DNA of 64,000 bases, taken from the NCBI GenBank assembly GCA_903813345.2, contig CAIIXF020000005.1:35283375-35347374 (forward strand). Direction: 5' to 3'. This document shows, piece by piece, positions 28,201 to 40,200 of the stretch. The notes under the pieces are model-generated. The model did no database searches, was not told where the DNA came from, and worked only from the letters and a program-made list of their open reading frames with translations. The first letter of the stretch is position 1. Each line of letters starts with the position of its first letter. The stretch is from Owenia fusiformis (taxonomy: Eukaryota > Annelida > Polychaeta > Sabellida > Oweniidae). Position numbers and translations under genes: made by a program.

Positions 28201-31200
28201 GGTCAAAAAGTTGATTTTCTAAATTGATATTTTGGATTTCAATTTAGGTCAGCTTAATTACAAAACACCTACTGAGGTCTGAAAAAGTTAAATTTTTAAG
28301 GTCGAAGGTCATCAAATTAGGTCACAAACAATGTTATCTAAATTTTCCCAAAGTTCAAGACTACAAATAAATTCTTGTCATCAAAATTGCAGGAAAACCG
28401 CTAACCTTGTCAACTTGAAATGTTTACAGATGCAAGAGCAGACTAGTGCCAAGGTCTGATTAGGTTTTGGCCATGCTGGGTAAATTGCATGGTGGCCAGT
28501 TTGCTCTTCAAAGTGCGATATTTATCACTGTGTGTCTTGTTTATTGTTATAATTGTTACGCATGGCAATTCATCACTCGTTTAGATGTGCTATATTCTCT
28601 CTAGATTGTGCTTCTGTTGACTAGTGAACTTAACACAACTCAATCGTGTGCATCCATATTTAACACTGATTAGTAATGAACACATTTATGTGGACAAAAA
28701 ACCTGGAATCTTGTTTTTCTTCTATTTTATTAAACAGAATGCATGAAATACTTAAAGAATTTTTGAACCTATGGTTCTCTATACAAGTGAAAAGTTGTTT
28801 GATGTAGTACTCCCTATTAAAGTTACTCAGGTTTTTCAGTGAAAGTTTGAAATTGAAACCAGTGCATATTGATGCATTCCCATATAAACATGAGCAATAA
28901 CCCAAAATTGGACACTTCTCGGTCAATCTGATGTGAATTTGAATACTCAAAATATAAAAAATGGACTCTCTGTACTCTTAGGTCAGGATGTGCCACATCA
29001 GAAGACATGCTATGGAAATTAGATGCCCTCCAGTCATTCATCCGTGACCTCCACTGGCCCGATGAGGTGTTTGCTGAGCATCTTGATCACAGATTAAAAC
29101 TCATGGCATCCGATATGATTGAAGCTGCAGCCAAAAGGTATGTATGTTCCTGTAGACACAATGCATAATTGTTACTATGCTTGTACAGTATAACAAGAAT
29201 TGAAAGTCTTTAACAATGGATTAGACCCCATCCACCATAATAAAGCTTTCAGGATATTAAATGAATGACACACATCGACCCATTTTCAATTTTAAAGTAG
29301 CCCTTTACATAAACCCCTCAAATGAATTTACTTTTTAATATCTAGAAATGACATCCATTGTTGATTTCCTCACCCCTGAAGATGAATATTTTTGAATCAA
29401 ATGAAAATGTCAACATATCATTGAGACACATTGCCTCATATTGTTTAAATAATTAAAAATCCCTATATTAATGTTTGAGTATTCATTATCAAGTGGTGAC
29501 TTATTCTTATAGTCTCAGACTTTTTTTTGGACAGTGTTCGGTGGTTCGTGTTTGGTGGTTGGCATTCAGCAGTCGGTGTCTAACAAATGCCAGGTGGTGA
29601 CATTTTGCATGTTTATGCTTTTTCTGATATTTTGTTTTTTCATTTGTATTTAAGGACGCTGAAATCATTTGAAGCATTGCTAAAGAGGGGAGGAAAGGGT
29701 ACAGACTACGTCATTCCAACTGAAGTTGCCGTCATGGTTAACGTCATCATAGACTTCAAAAATCAGGTAATTATACATCCATTGAAAAATTTTCACAAAT
29801 ATCTGAAATTTTATTCACAAATATCAATGATTTATCATTAAATCTATAATTAATATTAAAATAAAATTGTAAAAAGCATGTGCTTGCTCATTTTTGAATT
29901 GATTTTAGCCAAATTTTTGATTTTCATAGTTTGTGATTTTGTAAAATGGAATGCATATTTGAGAAAAATTATGACTTGTAACATGCTACATTGGAATTAT
30001 TGTATGTCGTCATGTTTGCTTTTTGCCTTCCTGTGCGCAGTATGCATTTAATCCCATCTTCAGCGTAGGTCATATTTTAAAAACTCTGTCAATTACTGCA
30101 ATGTGGCACAAAACGGCATCTGAACTGCTCATTATTCTTATGTGCCACAATGTTTTTTGCGATCTTCACGTGTTGCTGTGTGTGCTGTCTCATTCTCGCA
30201 ATGCAGTCTCTATTTTTGAATTTTATTTACAGTTCTGAGTTTAAGGTTTTTACCTTCTTAAAAGAGTTGAATCTTATAATTTGTTTTATTTTGCTGATAA
30301 TACATGTATCAGGTACTCAAACCTGTGGATGGAAAACCACTTGTTTCCATATAGACGTTATTCTTGTGTAGTTTTAGTTTCTTATATCACATCTGTACTA
30401 ACCAGGCTTCATCATATCGTGAGCATTTTAAGCTCTGCACTGAGCCAGTCATACTGCTGAGTTCTCTTTAACACACTGCCGTTGCCTTAGCTATGGTACT
30501 GCTAAAAAACTCATTGTATCATGCGATCTGGTTAGTACCCTTTTACATCAAGAGAAACATCTTTCGGGTCATGTTTTCAAATGTGAAATAGAACAAGAAG
30601 GAGTGGAATTAGCAAGGAATAAACTATACAAGCTTGGAGTCAACATTTTCCATTGTATAGAAATGACAGACCAGGCAAGGCAATGTGGATGTTCATCAAG
30701 GTTTTAGAGAGAATAGGATGAAATAAACAGAGATAAACAGTGTGGGAAATAAGCATTTTTTGTGCCTGGACCATTTTGTCCAGCCACTTTGAAACACTCC
30801 AGACAAATTCTTTTTGACTGGTCAAAATTTTGACCAGACAGTTTAAAAACACACTGGATAATTTTTTGTACTTGGTCAATGTAAAATAAAAAAAATATAT
30901 CTGGAAACAGAAGGGGGGGGGGTATAAATGATTGAAATTCTTAACCATTGAATTTCATATTTTGCATTGTTTCATTTGTAGACAATTTCTTCCTCAGAAG
31001 AAGGCCAATTTATATTCTTTTATTTGATGTGTAAAACAAAATTCATTGTCTCATGTCTCAAAAAAATCTATCTGGACAATTTTGACCACACAGTTTGAAA
31101 CAGTCTGGACAAATTTCTTTTCAGACTCGACATTTGTCCGTTGTCCGGTGCTTATTTCCCACACTGGATAAAGTGAAATCTGATAATTGAAACACATGAT

Positions 31201-34200
31201 CTGAATTACATACACAATCTAATAATATCATATTTCTTTTCTAGATGTTCAACAAAAACCTTTTTACTTGCAGTTGGAATGAATCTTGATATTCACCATT
31301 ACTTTTGAATTTTCCGATTGGGGTTTATGTTTGTTCTGATTATGACTGACTAAGATTATGAATTTAGATTTTAGAGGTGTACAGCCGCACTCCCACTCCA
31401 CTATGCTATATCACATTGCTATCCACGCATTACATCGCCAAATTTTATTTTTAATACCTAGAAATGCATGTTATGTTATGTAACAGTTATATTCTATCAA
31501 TATTTTGAAAACCTCATATTTATGAAAAAGTAATGTAATTTTATTAGCTTGCTAAAATAAAAAGGCCTTTGGTAAGGTTTTATAAAGAAAGGATCTCCAT
31601 GAGGAGTCCTGTATATACATGTGCCAGTAGTTTGTATCCCTCAAAAGCAAAATGCACGAACAATGCATACCTCTGAAGATCTTGTTATACAGTCTTTAAC
31701 AGGTTTAACAGATTAAAATTCCTTGTCATCCATTGGATTAATAAATAAGGTTCTCTCTCTTGATGATTCAGCTTATATCGTTGACTGTATTACACTTTGC
31801 ATTATGCTTTTGAGGAAATACTAGATCTAGAAGCAACTCCATTCTGTTAGTGACACTCATTCTCACCGAGTCTATGAGGTAGCTTACACTACCATAACTT
31901 TGACCCCACGATGCAATGTTCTACTAACCCTTTACTGTGATTCGTCGATATCGTTTGTAGAATTGTGAAGAATTGCAAGCTTACAGATCTACTAAATTTG
32001 TGCACTGAATGTAGATCATGAGAAACATTCTTCTAAGTTCTGATTGGTCAGTATAGTTTCAAGAATTGTGGATCTTATGAACCATAAACCTAAAGTTTCT
32101 CTAAGCTCTAATTGGTCAATTCATTTTGTACATTATTTAGTTCTTTGCTCTGATTGGTCAAATTTGTTTACAAAATTAGGGATGATATGGACCATAAGCC
32201 CACAGATCTAGAGACTATTCCCTTATTGGTTGGTATAGTTTGTACTTGTACATGCATGAAATTTATAATATGAACCATAAAACTCAAAATTGAAGATCTT
32301 TCCTTTGATTGGTCAATGCAACTTTTTAAGTAGTAGATATTTATGGTAGTGTTTAGCCTCCTCTGTGTCTATGGCTGTAGCAACTATACTGTACTGTATA
32401 ATGTCTAACACTTATACTCAAATCCATGCAAAATGCAATATTTACCATGTTAATTCTTATTACCATGTTAATTCTTATTACCATGTTAATGTTCATAACC
32501 CTTTACATATCTTATCCTAAATGATGTTTGGCATTTTCTTATATAAATGTAAAGCTAAACTGAGAGTTGCTGTTGTGTTATGCAAAACCAACAAAACCAA
32601 CCATCAAAATTAATGAGCAAACATAGTCAAAAGAATCAATTTATTTGACATTTGGCCAGGCTATATTTTCTGAGGGATGTTCATGAGATTGTAATTATAG
32701 ACTCCACTTGTTACTTTATTTGAGGAGATTTACATGGTAAATGTCTGCATTGGTTGCATTAGTCATATATGAAATATCACATGCTCATGCAAATAGAATG
32801 GTCATGCAAAATATATTCTGTGCTAAAGTGAAATGAAAAAGTTTAGTATGCTGGGAATCACAAGGGCTTGAAACAAGACTTTTACAGTTAAACATGTATA
32901 TCCAGACACCTCTTTGATATAAACACCTCTCAATATGAACACTTTTATCTGTCCAAATTTTGTATTTTCCCATTGACTAACATGTTAAAAAAAATTGAAA
33001 TATGAATTCCTGCTTATCCCAACACTTTTGGCTGATCCAAATGGTGTTCAGATAAGATTTTTACTTTAGTTGCTTTTCTGAAGTAAATACCGTACACATT
33101 GGCAAAATTTTCATGAATTCCTTAACTAATTCAATTAATTGAATCATGACTCAATGTGATATTTCATACATGAGTTGTAATGTAAGTGTCCTAGGTGGTA
33201 GTCTAGAGCGGGGGTCGCTATGCTTTCTATACTTGCAGGCCATGAAGTTATGCGCACTGGAGGGAGGCGAAGATATGGTATGCTTTTTATGTTACTTCAT
33301 TTATATGGTTTGAAGGGCATTTATGATTTTGATCCCAAAGATAATCAAACTCATCATTTGCTATATTATATTTTATCTAAGAAAAAAATTCTCAGTAAAA
33401 CTGAAAAATCAGAACAACTTTGTGGGAAAGTTTTAATGTAATACAGACATTATCATAGGACAATTATTATAGCAATATGACAAGATTTACTATTTTTTTT
33501 TCAATTATTTTGATCATCACGAAATTACAAATAAACATGTATTGTTCCGATTATATTCCGATGTTTTAAATACGAGTACAATTGATTGTATATTCACTGT
33601 TATTCAGTATACTTTACATGGGGTTTGTGGTCCGTGCATGCTGCATATTTGTAATAGATAGCGCTATCACTAGTTTATTCCAAATAAAGTTGTGTAGAGG
33701 CTACAAAATAACATTTATTGAATACCCATAATGCAACAGCTAGCTCCTAGCAGACGTCACTAAGCAGAAGTCACTAATTCCTGGGGTTTGATCAATTTTA
33801 ATTTCAGGCTATTTTTTTAACAATTTAAGGTCCTGTTGTAGACAAGTCATCAACCTTTTAAGACTATTTTTCAAGATATTTATAAGTGTTTTATTAAAAA
33901 TGAATTTACTTTGTGGATACTGACTCACAGCTGAATTTTATACCATGGATATAATTTTAAAAGATATAGTAAAAGTTTTAAATAAGATTGAACAAATCAT
34001 AATTGAATGTGTTATTTTTGAGCACAGCATGAATATCACACTAAGAATGACGAGTTCCTGGAGAACATTCAAAAGGAGATGCAAAAAAGTTTAATTGAAA
34101 AAGTAAGTATTACTCGCAATTTCTCAAAGTTTACACATTCCATTACATTAGTTTTGTTTCACAAATTACTTTAAATAATGCAAAGAATTTCCTATCCATT

Positions 34201-37200
34201 ATTGTCTACTTCCACCATCAAACAATTTTAACCATTTTCCCATTTTCAGCATAAAATTCTAATTAATTGCTTTAACTGAAAAGATATCTCTTAGAGCCAT
34301 AACCTTTCTCATATTCAAATACCATGTTGTGCATCTACAAGCAGAGCATATTGGATACATCTACATTTTTCTCAAAAATGAACTCTATATATGGAAAAAT
34401 CATAAGTCTTCATTACACATCAGAAATAGCTAAATGAGTTAATTCATGTATTCTTGATGCTTCAGCTCCTAAGTGTGTTAGAAGGAGGTCTGTCAAAACT
34501 ACAGCGCTATGACGAGGGGTCGTTCTTTTCTTCCATACTTACACTGACAGTAAGCTTTTTATTTGTGAGCTCTAACTGTAAATTATGTATTTGTGACTCT
34601 TACTTTTAAGCTCTAACTTGGATTTTCAACTCTAAATTGAACAACAATACTACATTAAGGGGATCGATCACTGTCTTGAGATAAAAGAAATTGTTTAAAT
34701 AATAAATGTGAATGAAATTTTAAAATGTCATAACTGAAGTATCAGTACACAAAAATATCACTCGATAGTAGAATATAGTTATGAATAAAGATATGACTTC
34801 ATGCATTTTTTAAGGTGGACATTGTCATATTATTTGTTTTAGAAACCTACTGATGAGCTGGGGAAACAATATGTTGAGTTTATGCGTTATAACTTAGACC
34901 AGCTCCGACAAAAGATAAGTGATGAACTCTACACTCTTACAATATTTGAGGTAAACAATAAAGCCATTTTTAATTTAAGGGATTCATTCCTAAAGAGCAG
35001 TGTCAGTGCTAGTTGTAGCTTCGACTGTTTTCTCAGGGCATTCTGTAAAGTTAATTTGAGACGAATTTTTGCAATGTTATTTAGACAATGATTTCATGAA
35101 CAGCTTATTCTATTGATCATATTTAGGTATCCAGTTGAAGACATGGGTTTTATTATTCATGATATATTTTTAATTTGACCTACTTTTGTAGTTTGACCTA
35201 CTTTTGCAACTTGACCTATTTTTAAAATGAGTACATGTGTGTGAGGAATCACCAAATGTGCCACTGAGTGGTACCAATTTCTTATTATTGGTAGCCTTGT
35301 ATGGCCATGCATCATTTCCACAAAATTCCTCATAGATATGTCAATTCCTCATAGATTTGTCAATTCCTCATAAGCCTCATAGATTTGTCACTGTGTGGTG
35401 TCATCAGAACAACATTACTATGCAAGTGAATTTAATACACCAATTATGTAGAATGTAAATGCTCTGAATATTCCACTATAATGAAGGATTATTCTCTAAA
35501 TATTACAGGACTGGTACAATGGTCAGATGAAGATGATCTGTGATTGGCTGACCAACAGACTGGATTCCTCACTTCATCCCTACCAGCTCACCTGTCTCTT
35601 GAACATAAATAGGGTATGTGTAATTTTATAGGATGTGTGTACTTTTATAAGGTGTGTGTACATTTACTTTAAACTTAAAACTCGTATGCAACTGTAGTTT
35701 TCAAAAATGTTGTCCCTCATACTGTGTGATGTTTTGTTTCAGAAACTGTATAGCGACTTTGAGCTGCAAGGTGTCAGTGAATCATTCCTTGACAGCAAAA
35801 CACATAAAACAGTCACCAGTAGACTTCAGGTATGTCCAATCCCCCACCCCTCATTTGAACAATCCTTTGGTCAGTCAGGCTTTTTCCAGAAATAAATCAG
35901 TCATACTTTATCCATTAATAAAGAAGGTCTCACTTTATTTATGGAATAAGCATGCTGCATTTATGGAATAAGTCGATCATGTTGTATTCATTGAATAAGT
36001 AAGTCGTGCTTTATTCATGGATTAAGTATGACAATGACATTAAATAGATCCCTAAATAATATTTCCTTCTTCCTCCCCAATTCCTCTATTCGATCTGGTA
36101 GCATTTTATTAGTATTCAATGAACTGATACATTGTATAATGTACTTTTACATTTGCTCATATTAATAATTCCGTTTTTATATCATTTTATATCAATCTTA
36201 TTTTTCTGCTCGTATTACTTTAATATATGATGTTTTAAAAATAAACTTTTAAGAAATCTTTAAACTTAAATGCAGGGCTATAAATGCTAATAATTTCTAT
36301 GTTTTACTTCATTAGGCAGAAGTCATAGGTTAACATATAAGTTTATATATTTATTTATTTTACTTTGTTTTTTGGGGATGGTTGTATTTATAATGACGTT
36401 ACTCGCAGCTTTGATTTAGCAATTTGACCTTTGGTCTGCAATCCCATGACCTTTGACCTTTTGCAGGTGGAAGAAGCCACACACTCCGTGCGTCAGTCGG
36501 CCATTTTGAAAAAATAATTTCTAAATGGGCTGGCTATTTCATTCCAACATGTAGGTCATTTTGATATGTAAGGCCAGAACAATCAATATGTGTTTGCTAA
36601 ATGCTACCACCTAGTTATTATCTAATACATTTCTACACCCAGCACATATCTTATATCCTATGAAGTGATAAAGTTAGCATAACACTCTCAGTGTCATAGC
36701 CAGGATTTTGAAATAGGCGAGACTAAAAGGATATATATTCAGATAACTTCAAATGACTAATGCCTCTTTCAAATACTATACGGTGTGCATACAGTGGCCG
36801 TAGCTTCACAAAATCAATAGAGGAAATCCACATCGTACTGCTTATTCATATGTTTTATGCTGCATATTTCTCTCGATTTTAGGAAGCTACGGTCACTGTA
36901 TGATTGCTGAGATCAAATGTGACTGAGACATATTCTTACCACTGAACTTCATTTCCATTATTTGTTTGAAAAACTGTAGAAATGAAGGGTTTTCTGTAAA
37001 ATTTTGCCAAGATAATTGCCTGATTCCTGGCTAAACGCTGATTTATTTGAAATACCCTGTTTACACTAAATCATCAGCGGCAATTAACAGTCTACACATG
37101 TGATGCAATATACAGGCCACATGCACAAATGCAGCCTTATTACATAAAATCTGAGAGGGTAATTAATCATTCTCAATATAGGGATACAAATATTCATGAT

Positions 37201-40200
37201 TCGTTTATTTACTTTCTGGTTTGCATTGGTATAATTACATCATCCTGATGTGCAAGCAATAATTAACATTCTTGTAAGCACTATAAGCTAACGCAAAGCT
37301 ACCATGCATATCTAATAGTAAACAGATATTAATCTGCCTGGCCTTCTGTAGAGATAGAGTTTTGGACTTGGCACCACCATGGACAACTGTATAAGATCAT
37401 GTGACATCATTGAAGGAATCCTATTGGCTAAATATGACCACTTGCTGTTGGGACTTAATGCTGTAAAGGAATCCTATTGGCTAAATATGACCACTTGCTG
37501 TTGGGACTTAATGCTGTAAAGGAATCCCATTGGTTAAATGTGATCACATGACCATAAGTATATTATACAGGGTCTATAAGGGTGTGCCAAGTCTCAAAAC
37601 TATATTGGTTAATGGAGAACCTGCGATGAGTAGTTGGGCCTGCTTCATCCACATGGTGTTGTTCACATTTCCTCATAAAACATATCTCCTAATTTGAAGA
37701 CATGACCTTGGGATCATTAACCGAAACTTATAAATAAATACATGACCTGATAAATACCTACAGGACCTATTAAACACCCTATAAGGCCTGATTAATACCT
37801 ACATGACCTGATAAATACATACAGGACCTATTAAACACCTTTAGGGCCTGATTAATACCTTCATGACCTGTCCCTACAGGACCTATTAAACACCTATAGG
37901 GCTGGATTAATACCTACATGACCTGTCCCTACAGGACCTATTAAACACCTATAGGGCTGGATTAATACCTACATGACCTGTCCCTACAGGACCTATTAAA
38001 CACCTTTAGGGCCTGATTAATACCTACATGACCTGTCCCTACAGGACCTATTAAACACCTATAGGGCTGGATTAATACCTACATGACCTGTCCCTACAGG
38101 ACCTATTAAACACCTTTAGGGCCTGATTAATACCTACATGACCTGTCCCTACAGGACCTATTAAACACCTATAGGGCCGGATTAATACCTACATGACCTG
38201 ACCTAGGGGTTATTAAGTTAAGAATTTTTGACCATGGAAAATCTGACAGTTAAAGAACAGTGCACTTTAGGAATTCTCATCTTTACGATGTTTCTGTCAA
38301 TGACCCAATGGTAACTACAATACATAACTAAAAGCTGAGTACATACGTACATGATAAAAACTGAAAAAAAAACTGATAAAAACCAAAAAGACTTGATGCG
38401 TACCTGTAGGGCCTGATTAATACATACACAAGGTACCTACAGGACCTGAAAAATACCTACAGGACCTGAAAAATACCTACTGGACCTAGTACATACCTAT
38501 GGGACCTGGAAGATACCTACAGGACCTAGTTCATACCTGTAGGACCTGATAAATACTAACAGGGCTTTGTACGAACCTAGAGATTCTTGTTTTATGAAGA
38601 TGAGAAGTGTTCATCATTAAGGTTAGCAGAATGTGATAATTTTGGCAAACCACAAACCACATGTAAAATCTTTAGTCTACTCTGCCAACCTTAAACACCA
38701 TGTAGTTGTGATGTGTTAGATTATTGAGTTTGGTACGCTTCTACACATTGGACCTGGTCGCATTAGATATCAGCATGAACATGTAGTGACAGGGAGAATG
38801 GTGAAAATGGAGATTTCTGAGGTCAATTTTTGATGTTCTATTCAAATTCATCTTCGGGGAAAGATTGAAGGAATTGGTACTTTATTTTCTGACATGATGC
38901 AATGTGGGAGAAAGAATGATGTCAGTTCTTGCGCAAAAGTAAAATGTAGTCTGGTAGTAGAAGTAGTTAGAGTCCCCTTTGGTGCTAGTTTGGTTACATT
39001 GCTGAGTTTTTTGTACAGTGTACCATATCTTGCTTCCAATGGTGTCATGATAGATAAAGATTCCTGATTTCTGTTCTGGTATTAAGTAGTTAGTCTTGTA
39101 TCCTTGTGTATACCTTCCTCTTCATCCAACACACATGTGATAGGGGGACTTGGAGGGAATTAGAGATTTAGAAATATACAAATAAAATGTAAGGTTCAGT
39201 ATCTTTTTAACAAAGATAACTGAGAGCATCAGAAAACGCCTTTCTACTTTTTGAGCTTATTTTGATTAATGGATAATAAAATATTTTTCCAATTCGAAGA
39301 TCTTAATTTTTCAATTGGTATGATTTAATACATATTGTAGGCCTTCTACCTCATACCTTTTGCTTCATATTTGGGTTTGGAGGCTCTCTTAATGCTTTAT
39401 CTAAAACCTGTTTCCCATTTGATTTATACAGGTGGACACAAGTAAATGATGATTTTATTTTGATTCTCTTTTAAACATATTTCATTCAAACTTCTTTATT
39501 TTCTAACATTTACATCATGCAGGAATTTGAAAGTGTTCCATATAAAGCAGGGGTGCAGTTTAGTAAGATCAAAGCGGAGTTAAATCTCAAGCCAGAGGAT
39601 ACTGTTAAAGGATTCCTCAGTAAGGCAGCACAAGTGGCACCTAAAGACCCACAGGGTCATTTTTATACATTACGTCCTGACTAGATTGGGCACATACATT
39701 TATTGAACATATATTTAATATTTTACAATACTACAAGATGCTTACGTATAACATTTCACTTAATACAATAGTGTCAATTATTGATATTAAATTATACACT
39801 TTATAAGTGGTTTCTAAAATTTTGCTTCTAAAAAATTTTAAACACCAGATTTCATTATTTCCAAGAATATGCAGTCGTAGATTAAAATCTGAGTTTTGGG
39901 GCAGTTTCACTTTTAACTTCACGTAATTGTAGTGGTGGGCAGTACTAGGATCCAGGATAGGGCACAGTGGGAAAAGTGGTTGTTTGGTTGTGATTTTTGA
40001 TATTTTTACACAAATGCTATAACACAGTACACACTACATGCAGTAGACAGATGTAGGTGATCTAACTATTTATTTACACAATCCGTAGATCAGTTAGACA
40101 GAAGCAGTTTTTACATTTTAAATCAGGCATCATTTAAGCCTCCGTTGTTCATATTTGGGAAGTGCGGGATGGGGTTATCTATATATTACATATAGGGGTA

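Larger units (their letters stand above)
23870..28981 (+). other. CADPS long intron
   Basis: A 5.1-kb intron containing TGTCACCACC repeat copies 2 and 3, a 77-bp TA-flanked hairpin element and a 1.4-kb inverted-end element. No exon recognised. Confidence 0.6.
29767..33238 (+). other. CADPS intron region
   Basis: A 3.5-kb intron with inverted-repeat elements at 30395 and 30738, a degenerate ATTGGTCA-rich repeat at 32030-32330 and three copies of a 20-nt TACCATGTTAATTCTTAT unit near 32450. No exon recognised. Confidence 0.6.
33278..35742 (+). other. Short CADPS introns between MUN exons
   Basis: Introns 33278-34027, 34103-34465, 34550-34842, 34951-35508 and 35614-35742. Only simple local repeats are seen, for example TTGACCTACTTTTG near 35170 and CCTCATAGATTTGTCA near 35340. 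No further gene. Confidence 0.6.
36518..39522 (+). other. Interval between CADPS terminal exons A and B
   Basis: 3' UTR of exon A and/or intron. It holds two minisatellite blocks (37411-37555 and 37745-38590). No coding exon recognised. Confidence 0.6.

Noticed and set aside
33220-33441. 73-codon frame overlapping the 39-nt CADPS exon
   Set aside because: It is in a different frame from the conserved [13 protein letters not shown] reading and continues into intron; a shadow of the real exon.
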